From contig NZ_LXIE01000049.1 of assembly GCF_001641085.1 (NCBI RefSeq), positions 79,941 through 143,940 of the forward strand: a DNA stretch of 64,000 nucleotides, given 5' to 3'. Positions 44,133-53,673 of this stretch are shown piece after piece. The position numbers and the translations under genes were made by a program. This DNA comes from Aequorivita soesokkakensis. GTDB taxonomy: Bacteria > Bacteroidota > Bacteroidia > Flavobacteriales > Flavobacteriaceae. Every line of letters starts with the position of its first letter. The first letter of the stretch is position 1. The notes beneath the pieces are model-generated. The model had not been told where the DNA came from. It worked only from the letters and a program-made list of their open reading frames with translations, and did not search any database.

Positions 44133-44732
44133 TTATTTAAAACGATACGTCAAAGACATTCCGTATTGTGTTTGTGCGTTGATTGGATTTACATTAAAAT
44201 TTGGCTGAAGCGAAAGGTCGTCACTTACTTCATATTGCCGTAAATGCGCATCAACATTCGCATCCACAACATTCAATAAATAAAATGCAATGGTAACAAT
44301 CAAACTAATATCCTTATTTGTCTGTGCAGATTTTTGGGCATTTATTAACCGATCATTACTAATTAAAGGTTCTGTGCCATTTCCGTAAAATTCATCATCA
44401 GTATAGCCGGCGAGCCTTCTTTTATAAGCATTTCGGAAACGGTCATACTCGTCATCCTGCTGTTTGTAAAAGTAAATTCCGGCAGCCATTCCCGCATAAA
44501 TGATTGGAATCTTCCAATATTTTTTATTGTAAACTTGGCCAAGCCCGGGAATTACAGCGGAGTAAAATGCAGCTTTTGCAGGGGCCAGCGGATTGTATTC
44601 TTCTTTTTGAATTATTGAATCTTTTACAACAATAATCTTTTCGTCCCTTTTTACAACCAATGTGTCAGAAGTCTGCGCTAACAAAGGTGCGGCAAAGAGT
44701 AGTAGAAAAATATATAGGAAATTACTTTTCAC
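44133..44732 (-). CDS. DUF5683 exported protein
   Basis: 199 residues with a signal peptide (MKSNFLYIFLLLFAAPLLA-QT), then the family core PAKAAFYSAVIPGLGQVYNKKYWKIPIIYAGMA, with a membrane helix, and DRFRNAYKRRLAG. This domain regularly lies between parB and dapB in Flavobacteriaceae; the function is unknown. Its start overlaps the end of parB by 11 bp. Confidence 0.9.
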   Translation of the reverse strand: MKSNFLYIFLLLFAAPLLAQTSDTLVVKRDEKIIVVKDSIIQKEEYNPLAPAKAAFYSAVIPGLGQVYNKKYWKIPIIYAGMAAGIYFYKQQDDEYDRFRNAYKRRLAGYTDDEFYGNGTEPLISNDRLINAQKSAQTNKDISLIVTIAFYLLNVVDANVDAHLRQYEVSDDLSLQPNFNVNPINAQTQYGMSLTYRFK

Positions 44733-45621
44733 TTTTGATTAGCTTCAAAATACGTTCGAAGTCTTCTTTATTTTTAAAAGGAACAACCAACTGTCCTTTT
44801 CCCGATTTTGACACTTTTACCTCAACAGATGTTTCAAAAAGGTCTGTCAATTCCTTTTTCGCTTTTTTTGCGAAAGGTGGCGCACTGGCCTTTTGTGCTG
44901 AAGCTTTTTCGTTTGGGTTTTTAAAATTTCGAACCAACGCTTCCGTATCGCGAACGGAAAGATTTTGGCTTAAAATCTTTTCATAAATATCAAGTTGGTC
45001 GCTTAAATCGTCAACGTTTATCAACGCACGGCCGTGGCCCATACTGATGAAACCGTCGCGCATCCCGGTTTGGATAATTGGATCCAGTTTCAACAAACGC
45101 AAATAATTTGCGATGGTGGAACGATTTTTTCCAACTCTATCACTTAGTTCTTCTTGGGTTACGTTAATTTCTTCAATCAAACGTTGGTATGAAAGTGCGA
45201 TTTCAATCGGGTCTAAATCTTGGCGTTGGATGTTTTCCACCAAAGCCATTTCCAACGATTCCTGATCATTGGCAATACGAATGTAAGCGGGAATGGTTTC
45301 CAAACCAACCAATTTTGAAGCGCGAAAACGGCGTTCGCCACTTACCAATTGGTATTTATTGAAATCCATTTTACGAACAGTAATTGGCTGAATTACGCCT
45401 AATTCCTTTATTGACGAAGCCAATTCACGAAGCGATTCTTCGTTAAAACTGGTTCGCGGCTGAAAAGGGTTTACTTCAATACTGCCCAAATCCAGCTCTA
45501 CAATGCTGCCCACAACCTTGTCGGCATTCTTGTCTGCAACAGATTTTATATCGTTGGACGGGTCTTTCAACAATGCTGAAAGTCCGCGGCCGAGGGCTTG
45601 TTTTTTGGTCGCTTTCGCCAT
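44722..45621 (-). CDS. parB: Chromosome-partitioning protein ParB
   Basis: 299 residues. N-terminal RGLSALL, ParB box VNPFQPRTSFNEESLREL, CTP-binding GERRFRASKLVG and NIQRQDLDPIE, and an HTH with DRVGKNRSTIANYLRLLKLDP. The C-terminal segment forms the dimer end. It is a CTPase clamp that loads at parS and segregates the origin region with ParA. It begins 1 bp after the parA stop. No perfect parS site is present in the window. Confidence 0.96.
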   Translation of the reverse strand: MAKATKKQALGRGLSALLKDPSNDIKSVADKNADKVVGSIVELDLGSIEVNPFQPRTSFNEESLRELASSIKELGVIQPITVRKMDFNKYQLVSGERRFRASKLVGLETIPAYIRIANDQESLEMALVENIQRQDLDPIEIALSYQRLIEEINVTQEELSDRVGKNRSTIANYLRLLKLDPIIQTGMRDGFISMGHGRALINVDDLSDQLDIYEKILSQNLSVRDTEALVRNFKNPNEKASAQKASAPPFAKKAKKELTDLFETSVEVKVSKSGKGQLVVPFKNKEDFERILKLIKSEK

Positions 45622-46392
45622 TTATTCTTTTTCGTTTTTCTTGATTAGTTCGTGCGCAAGGCTTAAATAATTATCGGCTCCTTTACTTGCGGCATCGTAA
45701 CTGATGATACTTTCGCCATAACTGGGCGCTTCACTTAAACGCACATTTCGCTGAATGATTGTTTCAAAAACCATTTCGTCAAAATGCTTTTTCACCTCAT
45801 CTACTACTTGGTTTGAAAGACGCAAACGCTGGTCGTACATAGTCAACAACAGGCCTTCAATATCAAGGTTTTCGTTATGTATTTTTTGAACGCTTTTTAT
45901 GGTATTCAAAAGTTTCCCAAGCCCTTCCAAGGCGAAATATTCACACTGAATAGGGATGATAACCGAATCAGCCGCCGTTAGGGCATTCAAAGTAAGCAAT
46001 CCCAAAGATGGCGCGCAATCTATGAGAATATAGTCATAATCCGCCTTTAAGCCTTCTATGGCCTTTCTTAGCATATACTCGCGGTTTTCCACATCTACCA
46101 ATTCAATCTCGATAGCCACCAAATCTATGTGGGAGGGTATCAAATCTAAATTAGGTGAATTTGTGGAAACAATGGCTTGCTTTGCCGTGGCACTGTGCTC
46201 AAGTAATTGGTATGTTCCAACTTCAACACTTTCCACATCAATACCTAATCCTGAAGTGGCGTTGGCCTGCGGATCTGCATCTATGAGTAAAACCTTTTTC
46301 TCCAAAACGCCCAACGAGGCCGCTAAATTTACCGAGGTCGTGGTCTTGCCCACACCTCCTTTTTGGTTTGCAATTGCAATAATTTTACCCAT
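45622..46392 (-). CDS. parA: Chromosome-partitioning ATPase ParA (Soj)
   Basis: 256 residues with deviant Walker A KGGVGKTT near the N-terminus (IAIANQKGGVGKTTTSVNLA), LLIDADPQANAT, DYILIDCAPSLGLLTLNAL and IPIQCEYFALEGL. First gene of the parA-parB-DUF5683-dapB-lepB cluster, a gene order usual in the family. It drives origin movement through ATP-dependent DNA binding. Confidence 0.96.
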   Translation of the reverse strand: MGKIIAIANQKGGVGKTTTSVNLAASLGVLEKKVLLIDADPQANATSGLGIDVESVEVGTYQLLEHSATAKQAIVSTNSPNLDLIPSHIDLVAIEIELVDVENREYMLRKAIEGLKADYDYILIDCAPSLGLLTLNALTAADSVIIPIQCEYFALEGLGKLLNTIKSVQKIHNENLDIEGLLLTMYDQRLRLSNQVVDEVKKHFDEMVFETIIQRNVRLSEAPSYGESIISYDAASKGADNYLSLAHELIKKNEKE

Positions 46393-46489
46393 TAATTTGC
46401 TTGAAATTTTAGCAGTTAAAAGTACGATTAATTATGTGGATAGAAAATCATTTTTGTTAACAGGAAGTAAACAATGACCCTGCGGGGAA

Positions 46490-46640
46490 ATTCCAATTTT
46501 TAAAATTCCAAATTCCAAATAAAATGTTCAAAAAAACAAAATTCAAAGTAATCCATACAGTTCTTCATTGAAAATTTTCAAAACCTGTTTTTCGATTTTG
46601 ATTTTTGGAATTTACTTGGAATTTGGTGCTTGGGTTTTGT
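46490..46640. repeat. Paired AATTCCAA low-complexity segments
   Basis: AATTCCAAATTCCAAAT near 46504-46520 and TTGGAATTTACTTGGAATTTGG near 46605-46626 are inverted copies of the same word, flanking about 85 bp of AT-rich DNA between parA and the short-chain dehydrogenase gene. Confidence 0.5.
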
Positions 46641-47521
46641 TATTTAGATTTTTTCTCTCGTATCATCGCTTCTAGCATGTCCCACATTTGCTGTGGAACT
46701 TCTTCTAGCAAGTTCATTTGTCCAGCGCCTTTTAGCCATTCTCCACCGTCAATAACCACTACTTCGCCGTTAATGTATGCTGAAAAATCTGAAACTAGAT
46801 ATGCGGCAAGGTTTGCCAATTCTTGGTGTTCGCCAACTCGTTTTACGGGAACTTTTTTTGCGGGATCGAATTTTTCCTTTAAATCGCCCGGAAGCAATCT
46901 ATCCCAAGCTCCTTTTGTTGGGAACGGTCCAGGAGCAATCGCGTTAAAACGGATGCCGTATTTTGCCCATTCAACCGCCAAAGAGCGCGTCATTGCCAAA
47001 ACACCTGCTTTTGCTGTGGCACTGGGCACAACATAAGCCGAGCCAGTGAAGGCATAGGTTGTAACAATATTCAAAACGGTTTTATTGGTTTCTTTTTTCT
47101 CAATCCAATGCTTTCCAAATGCAAGCGTACAGTTTTTTGTTCCTTTTAAAACAATGTCAATTATTGTGTCAAAAGCGTTTGCGGAAAGTCTTTCCGTTGG
47201 TGAAATGAAGTTTCCTGCGGCATTGTTCAAAAGAACATCAACTTTCCCAAATTCTTTTACGGAAGCTTCTACCATTGCTTCAACTTCTTCGTAATTTCGA
47301 ACATCGCATTGTACCGGTAAAACTTTTCCGCCGGTTGCAGCTTCAAGTTCCTCTTTTACAGTTTGCAGTTTTTCTATGTTGCGGGAAGTGATTACGACAT
47401 TGGCTCCCAATTCCAAAAAGTAGGTTGTCATTGCTTTTCCAAGGCCGCTTCCGCCGCCGGTTACTACTATTGTTTTTCCCTTTAACGCGTCGTCGCGAAG
47501 CATTTTTGCTGTGTAATCCAT
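46640..47521 (-). CDS. Short-chain dehydrogenase, 2,4-dienoyl-CoA reductase-like
   Basis: 293 residues. NADPH motif VVTGGGSGLGKAMTTYF, NNAAGNF, and the active-site region YVVPSATAKAGVLAMTRSLA, in which the usual SDR Tyr-x-x-x-Lys is not standard but matches the peroxisomal/mitochondrial 2,4-dienoyl-CoA reductase pattern; FNAIAPGP and INGEVVVIDGGEWL follow. It would handle double bonds during fatty-acid beta-oxidation. No neighbouring beta-oxidation gene is in the window. Confidence 0.86.
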   Translation of the reverse strand: MDYTAKMLRDDALKGKTIVVTGGGSGLGKAMTTYFLELGANVVITSRNIEKLQTVKEELEAATGGKVLPVQCDVRNYEEVEAMVEASVKEFGKVDVLLNNAAGNFISPTERLSANAFDTIIDIVLKGTKNCTLAFGKHWIEKKETNKTVLNIVTTYAFTGSAYVVPSATAKAGVLAMTRSLAVEWAKYGIRFNAIAPGPFPTKGAWDRLLPGDLKEKFDPAKKVPVKRVGEHQELANLAAYLVSDFSAYINGEVVVIDGGEWLKGAGQMNLLEEVPQQMWDMLEAMIREKKSK

Positions 47522-47723
47522 GAATTTTTTTGTTTGCTTGTAAAGATAAGCAGTAATATTAGGAATGAATAATTAGTTGGAAAGATTTAATGGTCAAGAA
47601 CCATTTCGGTTTAATTGCGAAAAATAAACCCGAAAGTTAATAAAGCCATAAAATATGACTATTGATGGGTTAAAGGTTGTGAAACTACACGGTTTTCCCA
47701 ATTACAACCAATATATTTAGAAT

Positions 47724-48350
47724 ATGGAAAAAATATTAGTAGCAGGTGCTAATGGCACCACGGGAAAAAAGATAATTTCAATTTTAAAAGACTCCAATAA
47801 ATACGAACCCATTGCAATGGTTCGGAAGGAAGAGCAGATTTCACAATTTAAGAATGACGGAGTGGAAACCATTTTGGCAGATTTGGAAAATGATGTAAGT
47901 AAAACCACCAACGGTATAGACAAGGTGATTTTTGCAGCCGGTTCTGGCGGAAAGAAGGTAAAGGAAGTAGATCAGGAAGGTGCCAAAAAATTGATGGATG
48001 CCGCTAAGTCAAAAGGTGTTAAAAAGTTTGTCATGCTAAGTTCCATGGGCGCTGATAATCCTGAGGAAGCTGATGAAATTCAAGAATATTTGAAAGCAAA
48101 ACACAATGCCGATGAGTACTTAAAGCAATTAGGAATTGAATATAGTATTGTTCGTCCGGGGTCACTCAATAACGAAAATGGAAAAGGAAAAATTGAACTG
48201 GACAACAAACTGAACAAGCGCGGAGAAATACCACGTAGAGACGTAGCAGAAACACTCGTTGGCGCGTTAGATGATGCTGTTGCAAGAAACAAAACTTTTG
48301 AAATTTTGGAAGGCGATGTTTATATAAAAGCTGCGCTGGAAAAAATTTAA
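47724..48350 (+). CDS. NAD(P)-binding atypical SDR (YwnB/HSCARG-like)
   Basis: 208 residues with a Rossmann start ILVAGANGTTGKKIISIL, DKVIFAAGSGGKK, KKFVMLSSMGAD and IVRPGSLNNENG. It fits the NAD(P)H-binding single-domain SDR family (BVR-B/YwnB-like); the substrate is unknown. It stands alone, with a terminator at 48369. Confidence 0.85.
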   Translation: MEKILVAGANGTTGKKIISILKDSNKYEPIAMVRKEEQISQFKNDGVETILADLENDVSKTTNGIDKVIFAAGSGGKKVKEVDQEGAKKLMDAAKSKGVKKFVMLSSMGADNPEEADEIQEYLKAKHNADEYLKQLGIEYSIVRPGSLNNENGKGKIELDNKLNKRGEIPRRDVAETLVGALDDAVARNKTFEILEGDVYIKAALEKI

Positions 48351-48368
48351 TAATTCTATTATGAATAG

Positions 48369-48402
48369 TAAAAAAGCATCTGTTGAAAGGTGCTTTTTTT
48401 TA
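48369..48402. terminator. Bidirectional terminator
   Basis: AAAAAAGCATCT and AGGTGCTTTTTTTT pair around GTTGA between the convergent SDR and phosphoesterase genes. One G-T pair is in the stem. Confidence 0.75.
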
Positions 48403-48406
48403 TGGT

Positions 48407-49108
48407 CTATTGCGATTTCCAAAGCAATTTTTGGGCTGTACCGTGATCGCCCAACTGATAAACGCTTAGTGATGCAGCTTTAAACTGAATTGGTTTAAAA
48501 ACATTTTCCGACAAACTATCCAATAGTTTTGTTTGTGCTACACCAAGACTAATGTGAGGATCAAAATTTCCAAAACTGTGCTTATCTATAAACTCTGGAA
48601 CATAAGTTACAGTAGATTCACTGATAGGGCTTCCATCCGGGTTTTGTATAAAGGAAATTTGCGAACCATTTTTCACGGTATAAGGCTGAATAAGTTCGAT
48701 GATTTTTTCGTGAAGTTTCATTAAAAAATTGCTCTTTTCAACAGCAATCATTGCGAAGCTTTCTTCTTTGTCTTCATAATAAAAAAGGCTTTCCGCGTTT
48801 AAGGAATCGTTTTTAATTGTTTCAAAAAGCCCTTCAAATATATTATCTACTTCTAATGCGTTAGTAACACTCGTTAAATCTTCCTCTTTTATAAAACACT
48901 GTAGAAGCGTGATATGCGGCACATGGTTTTCATCGAGCTTTATGGTTTCGGGATTGTTTTGATTTATAAATGAATTTAGCTGAAGGGATTGCGCATACAT
49001 TTCTTCCGAAGGAATTAAAAGCACATCTATCGCAATTATATTTTGCTTTTTTGGAGTACACGAAAAAATGCACAAACAAACAGCGATAGCAATTACATAT
49101 TTTTTCAT
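48407..49108 (-). CDS. 2H-phosphoesterase-type (2'-5' RNA ligase-like) lipoprotein
   Basis: 233 residues from the ATG at 49108 (MKKYVIAIAVCLCIFSC), a lipoprotein signal with Cys17. The mature part has two HxT/S motifs, HVPHITLLQCF and FDPHISLGVA, the hallmark of the 2H superfamily, plus a conserved IDVLLIPSEEM start. Known members cleave or ligate 2'-5' or cyclic phosphodiesters, usually in the cytoplasm; a lipid-anchored exported version is unusual. It begins 10 bp after the T9SS hydrolase gene ends. Confidence 0.8.
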   Translation of the reverse strand: MKKYVIAIAVCLCIFSCTPKKQNIIAIDVLLIPSEEMYAQSLQLNSFINQNNPETIKLDENHVPHITLLQCFIKEEDLTSVTNALEVDNIFEGLFETIKNDSLNAESLFYYEDKEESFAMIAVEKSNFLMKLHEKIIELIQPYTVKNGSQISFIQNPDGSPISESTVTYVPEFIDKHSFGNFDPHISLGVAQTKLLDSLSENVFKPIQFKAASLSVYQLGDHGTAQKLLWKSQ

Positions 49109-49118
49109 TTTAAAAACT

Positions 49119-50765
49119 TTACTCAACAATCATTTTAATGGTTTGGGTTGAAAAACCGTTGTCCAATTTCAACAAATAAATTCCATTGGAAAGATTGTGG
49201 TTCCAAGTTAATTCCTGACTTGGGTTTGTCCATGTTTTTTGCATCAGTCTTTGACCGGTTATGCTGAAAACCGTGGCCGTTAAATTTTGTGTTGAAGTAT
49301 TGCTTGGAATTACAATGTTGATGCTTTTTTGAACTGGGTTTTGAGCTAAAATAAATTGATTTGAAAACTGATTTTCACCCACAGAAAGTACTCCATCCCT
49401 AATTTCATCCAAAGCGAATTGGGCGCTTGCAGCAGTTACGGTAACGTGTGGTTCATTTTCGTTGGGGATGTAGAAATTCACGAAAGGGGAATCATTCAAA
49501 TCTGGCGTTGCAAACCAATCTGGATTGTCTATCGCCAAAGAACTCATTGTGGGAATGAAGGAGTATAAGTCTTGTTGCAAAGCATTGATAAAGTCAATCA
49601 AAACCTGGTTGCCACCGCCATCGCCAAGCGCATCGCTTATACTTCCCGTTCCGCCCGGAGCGCTGTCCACTCCTGCTGTATTGTTTGGCGATTGTGCGGT
49701 TGTTTGATATGTATTTATAGGAAAACCAAAAAAGTTTACGGTAACATCAGTAACCGTATTAGTCTGACTTGCAGCTGGGGTGAATTTTAACGCTACATCT
49801 ACATCAGTCACTGCGTCAATTTCTAGGTTGGTATCGACAATAGTTATTCCGGGGCTGCCTGTTGTGGTTCCAATTCCGGAGCCGTTTATCATGGTTACGT
49901 TTCTAACATTTGTAGGGAAACCCAAAACATCCAACTCTGCCTGAAATTCATTTCTAAAACCTGGGGCGCCCAAAGGCAATACTTTTGTTGGGTCTTGCTC
50001 ATACGTTGAACCTGCCAAAAGATGCCCCAGTAAATGATCCACAAGCATTTCCTTAGCGGCTGGGGAATTTAATAATTGGTCAACAACTTGCTGTGCAGTG
50101 GCATCACCAACTTGATCTGCAAAGTAGTTAATTAAATACTGAAGGCTTATGGGAATGTTTGCCCCACGATGTGGCGCATCAAATGAAATGTAAAGACGCG
50201 TTTCGGAATCCAAACTGTTGTCTTCCATATATGAAAGGGCGTAGCGAGCAATTAGTCCGCCCATACTTGGGCCTAATACTACAAGTTCGTTATCGCCAAC
50301 TTTATCCGCGTTTAATTGCTGAATCATTGCTATCAAAACCATTGCGTTCCGCTGAATATAATCGCCGCCGCCGTCTATATCTTTTCCTCCCGTATTATAA
50401 AGGGGAGCGTTGAGAATTACGATATCAAAACCTTCGTCGCGAAGAATGTCTGCCATATTTTGCCCATCAAAACTTAAGCTTGCATAAAGACCTGGAATAT
50501 CTCTGGAATCGCCAGGATCAAAACCATCTAGGACTATGATTGGTTTGTCCAGCACGCCATCAACATTGTCTAAATAGATTTCATATTCGCCTTGGCCGAA
50601 ATAGGCTTGGGTTTCGTCATACCCTTGATACGCTATGTTTGCAGTGATAGTTTCAACCGCTATGCTTTCGGGATAAATTGCGTTTTCAGGGATATTTTGG
50701 AAGCGGATTTGGGCGAAGGTTAGTTGGGTGGTGAGGATTAGAAGTAGGATGTAAAGCTTTTTCAT
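49119..50765 (-). CDS. T9SS-exported alpha/beta-hydrolase (lipase/esterase-like)
   Basis: 548 residues: signal peptide MKKLYILLLILTTQLTFAQ, hydrolase core with PIIVLDGFDPGD, DIVILNAPLYNTGG and nucleophile elbow VVLGPSMGGLIARYAL (Ser near 170), candidate His in NEPHVTV, and a type A sorting domain from LAQNPVQKSINIVIPSN to SNGIYLLKLDNGFSTQTIKMIVE-like end. Exported and attached or released through T9SS. Substrate unknown, ester or lipid likely. It is followed closely by the phosphoesterase lipoprotein. Confidence 0.88.
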   Translation of the reverse strand: MKKLYILLLILTTQLTFAQIRFQNIPENAIYPESIAVETITANIAYQGYDETQAYFGQGEYEIYLDNVDGVLDKPIIVLDGFDPGDSRDIPGLYASLSFDGQNMADILRDEGFDIVILNAPLYNTGGKDIDGGGDYIQRNAMVLIAMIQQLNADKVGDNELVVLGPSMGGLIARYALSYMEDNSLDSETRLYISFDAPHRGANIPISLQYLINYFADQVGDATAQQVVDQLLNSPAAKEMLVDHLLGHLLAGSTYEQDPTKVLPLGAPGFRNEFQAELDVLGFPTNVRNVTMINGSGIGTTTGSPGITIVDTNLEIDAVTDVDVALKFTPAASQTNTVTDVTVNFFGFPINTYQTTAQSPNNTAGVDSAPGGTGSISDALGDGGGNQVLIDFINALQQDLYSFIPTMSSLAIDNPDWFATPDLNDSPFVNFYIPNENEPHVTVTAASAQFALDEIRDGVLSVGENQFSNQFILAQNPVQKSINIVIPSNTSTQNLTATVFSITGQRLMQKTWTNPSQELTWNHNLSNGIYLLKLDNGFSTQTIKMIVE

Positions 50766-50931
50766 TGAAAAGGGGTTTGGGTTTCGTTTTGGAAAGGTAA
50801 TGAAAATTTTGGTTGTCGGTTGACGGTATTAGTTGCTAGATTTTCTGAAACGAGTGAAATTATCTACAATACAAAAAGTATTTGCTGTATCTTAAAAAAA
50901 TGGAAGGAGTTTAATAAATTTTCGAAATAAC

Positions 50932-51426
50932 TTATAAAAACAGTTTATTCAAAATAAAAAATGAGACAATAAGAATAGTATAATTATAGGCTTTTTTGTT
51001 TGCGTATTTGTCTCGAAAATATTTTAAATTGAGAAGTATAATTGCGGAAAAAGCTATTAGAATAATTGAAGTAGCTTGCCAAAAAAATGATTTTGTTTCG
51101 TTGAGAAAAGTTACGGTTACATCATTATATGTATATAAATCTATTGCTAATAATATCAATACAGCCCAGGAAGCGAGGCTGAAAATCCAACCAAATCGTT
51201 TGGATAGCAGTAAAAGAATTCCTGAAATTATAAATAGTAAACCTAGTAAAATATTAAACTGAATGCTTATAATAATTTTGATGATTGAAATCTCTTTAAA
51301 TTCAAAGTAGGCAAGCATTTTATTAATCTGTAAATTATAGGTGTAAGTGATAATAGATATCATTATTACACCCAAGATTAGCTGTATAAATGCAATGGTT
51401 TTTTCTAAATATAAAAACTTTCTCAA
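50932..51426 (-). CDS. Hypothetical four-TM membrane protein
   Basis: 164 residues, strongly hydrophobic, with helices at about 9-27, 46-74, 84-98 and 113-132, and a further short one at the C-terminus. Base composition is more AT-rich than neighbours. No family recognised and no motif. The start ATG lies 29 bp after the aldehyde dehydrogenase stop, same strand. Confidence 0.6.
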   Translation of the reverse strand: MRKFLYLEKTIAFIQLILGVIMISIITYTYNLQINKMLAYFEFKEISIIKIIISIQFNILLGLLFIISGILLLLSKRFGWIFSLASWAVLILLAIDLYTYNDVTVTFLNETKSFFWQATSIILIAFSAIILLNLKYFRDKYANKKAYNYTILIVSFFILNKLFL

Positions 51427-51454
51427 GGCAGTTCAGGTTGTTATTTCAAATGTA

Positions 51455-52816
51455 TTAAAACTTCATAAACCACCGCATCAATTTCAATCGAAACGGTGTA
51501 TGAGGATAATAACGGATAGATGGATCGAGCCAAGTGGGTTTGTCCATCACGCTTTTGTAATGTGTAAATGCTTTAAAACCTGCTTCGCCGTGATAATTGC
51601 CAATGCCGCTGTGGCCCACGCCGCCGAAAGGCAGGTTTGAATTACTGATGTGCATCACCGTTTCATTAATAGCACCGCCACCAAAGGAGATTTCCTTTAA
51701 AATTTTCTTCTTTATGGAACCGCTTTTTGTAAACAGATAGCAGGATAATGGCTTTGGGAGGCTGTTTATTTTTGCTATGGCCTCTTCTATGGTTTCGTAG
51801 GAAAGAACGGGAAGGATTGGGCCGAAAATTTCTTCCTGCATCACGGCATCTTCCATAGTTACATTTTGCATTATTGTGGACTGGATGTAACGGGTTTCGG
51901 CATTTGTTTCGCCTCCGTAAAATATTTTTTCTGGAACGAGCATTTTGGTGAGACGCTCAAAATTATCGTTGTTTATAATCTGGAGGTAATTATCATTTTC
52001 AAAAGCGAAGTGCTGGCTTATGATTTCCGTTTTTAATTGTTCCAAAAAATTCTTCTCGATGCTTTTATGAACCAAAACATAATCTGGAGCAATGCAAGTT
52101 TGTCCTGCATTTAAAAATTTTCCCCAAACCAATCGCTTCACCGAAACTTTTAAATTGCAACTTTCAGTAACAATTGCAGGACTTTTACCACCTAATTCTA
52201 GAGTTACGGGCGTGAGGTTTTCTGCGGCGGCTTTGTAAACTATCTTGCCTACTTTGGTACTTCCCGTGAAAAATATTTTGTCGAATTTCTGTTTTAAAAG
52301 TTCTTGGGTCTCTTCTACTCCTCCTTCAACAACCGTGAAAAATTCTGGATCAAAATTCTCCTTTACAATTTTCGCCATTGCGGCAGCTGTGTTTGAAGGC
52401 AACTCGCTGGGTTTTAATATTACAGTATTTCCAGCAGCAATTGCCGCAATGACCGGAGCGAAGGAAAGTTGGTAGGGATAATTCCAAGCGCCAATAACTA
52501 AACAGACACCCAAGGGTTCTGGAATGATGTAACTGGAAGCAGGGAAATTGAGGATGCCAGTGGAAACAGGTTTTATGCGCGACCACTTGAAAATATTGCT
52601 TCGGGCTTCTTTGATGTCTTTATACAGCAAGGAAAGCTCTGTGGTGTAATTATCGAACTCAGACTTTTTGAAATCTTTGTAAATGGCTTCGTGCAGAAGT
52701 GGTTCGTTTTCTTCTAATGCTGTTTGAAGTTTTTTTAGTTGCGCTTTTCTAAAGTGAAGGTTTTTAGTGGCGTGGGTGTTGAAGAAGTTGCGCTGGGTAT
52801 TTACGATTTGTTCCAT
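51455..52816 (-). CDS. Aldehyde dehydrogenase, ALDH3-like
   Basis: 453 residues from the ATG at 52816 (MEQIVNTQRNFFNTH); a GTG 15 bp further is possible. Motifs: GAWNYPYQLSFAPVIAAIAAGNTVILKPSE, FTGSTKVGKIVYKAA, catalytic Glu in LELGGKSPAIV, catalytic Cys in NAGQTCIAPDYVLVH, and EEIFGPILPVL. It oxidises aldehydes with NAD(P). Short length and pattern fit the fatty/aromatic aldehyde branch. Substrate unknown. Confidence 0.92.
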   Translation of the reverse strand: MEQIVNTQRNFFNTHATKNLHFRKAQLKKLQTALEENEPLLHEAIYKDFKKSEFDNYTTELSLLYKDIKEARSNIFKWSRIKPVSTGILNFPASSYIIPEPLGVCLVIGAWNYPYQLSFAPVIAAIAAGNTVILKPSELPSNTAAAMAKIVKENFDPEFFTVVEGGVEETQELLKQKFDKIFFTGSTKVGKIVYKAAAENLTPVTLELGGKSPAIVTESCNLKVSVKRLVWGKFLNAGQTCIAPDYVLVHKSIEKNFLEQLKTEIISQHFAFENDNYLQIINNDNFERLTKMLVPEKIFYGGETNAETRYIQSTIMQNVTMEDAVMQEEIFGPILPVLSYETIEEAIAKINSLPKPLSCYLFTKSGSIKKKILKEISFGGGAINETVMHISNSNLPFGGVGHSGIGNYHGEAGFKAFTHYKSVMDKPTWLDPSIRYYPHTPFRLKLMRWFMKF

Positions 52817-52882
52817 TGAATCAATTTTCACTAAAAATACTTTTAATGAAATTGAATGTTCTTAAAAAAAATAGAAATGTTC

Positions 52883-53647
52883 TTACTTATCTCGATTCAG
52901 AATCTTGTATTCTTCATAACACCCACTGATAGCATCGAGAATCTGAAGATCATTGGCTGTGCGGATGAAGTCTTTGGAAAAGCTACATTTATTTAATATT
53001 TCATCAATATCTGCACGCTCTAGTTGGAGCACGGCCATTAGGGTTTCGCGGTCGTATTTGCTTTGTAGTAGGTTCCTTATTTCGTCATCTTCTTTCATTT
53101 GGCGGAGTTTTTTCATCTGCCTCGGTCGCTTTCCAAAAACATTATAGAGAAAATCTGCAGGATTGAAAATGGAACTTAAAACTTTACTCACAGCGCCCGG
53201 CTGATTGCTTCCGCCTTCGTATCCTGTGTTCAAACCTGAAATCCGGTAACGGTAATTGTCATACACAGGAATCAGTTTTGCATCAATTTCAACATAACCC
53301 GTAAGTTGAACGGGCTTGATTACTACTTCTTCCAAGGCGATACCGAGTTCCGTCATTTTCACTTTTATATCGCCAAACTTAAGCCAGTCATTGGTCACGC
53401 GAACGCGTAGGGATTTAAAACCCAAATATGAAAAATAAAGTGTATCGTTTACCGCAGCTTTAATTGCAAACTCACCCTTTTCATTGGTAGTTGTGCCAAT
53501 TACTTGATTTAGATTTACGATGTTTACGTTTTCCAAAAGTTTGTCGTCTGCATCATTCATTACAGTTCCTTTAATGATGTTATTTTCTTGGGCAAAGGAG
53601 TTTGCTGAGATAAAAAGAAGGGCTATAAGTAGGATATATTTTTTCAT
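52883..53647 (-). CDS. Exported carboxypeptidase-regulatory-like domain protein
   Basis: 254 residues from the ATG at 53647 (MKKYILLIALLFISANSFAQ), a signal peptide. A CarboxypepD_reg-like beta-sandwich follows: IKGTVMNDADDKLLENVNIVNLNQVIGTTTNEKGEFAI and TLYFSYLGFKSL, as in TonB-dependent receptor plug-in regions but with no barrel. The rest (about 110-254) is helical and charged. Probably periplasmic or outer-membrane associated; role unknown. Confidence 0.82.
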   Translation of the reverse strand: MKKYILLIALLFISANSFAQENNIIKGTVMNDADDKLLENVNIVNLNQVIGTTTNEKGEFAIKAAVNDTLYFSYLGFKSLRVRVTNDWLKFGDIKVKMTELGIALEEVVIKPVQLTGYVEIDAKLIPVYDNYRYRISGLNTGYEGGSNQPGAVSKVLSSIFNPADFLYNVFGKRPRQMKKLRQMKEDDEIRNLLQSKYDRETLMAVLQLERADIDEILNKCSFSKDFIRTANDLQILDAISGCYEEYKILNRDK

Positions 53648-53673
53648 ACAGGATTTTAATATACGGAAAAATT

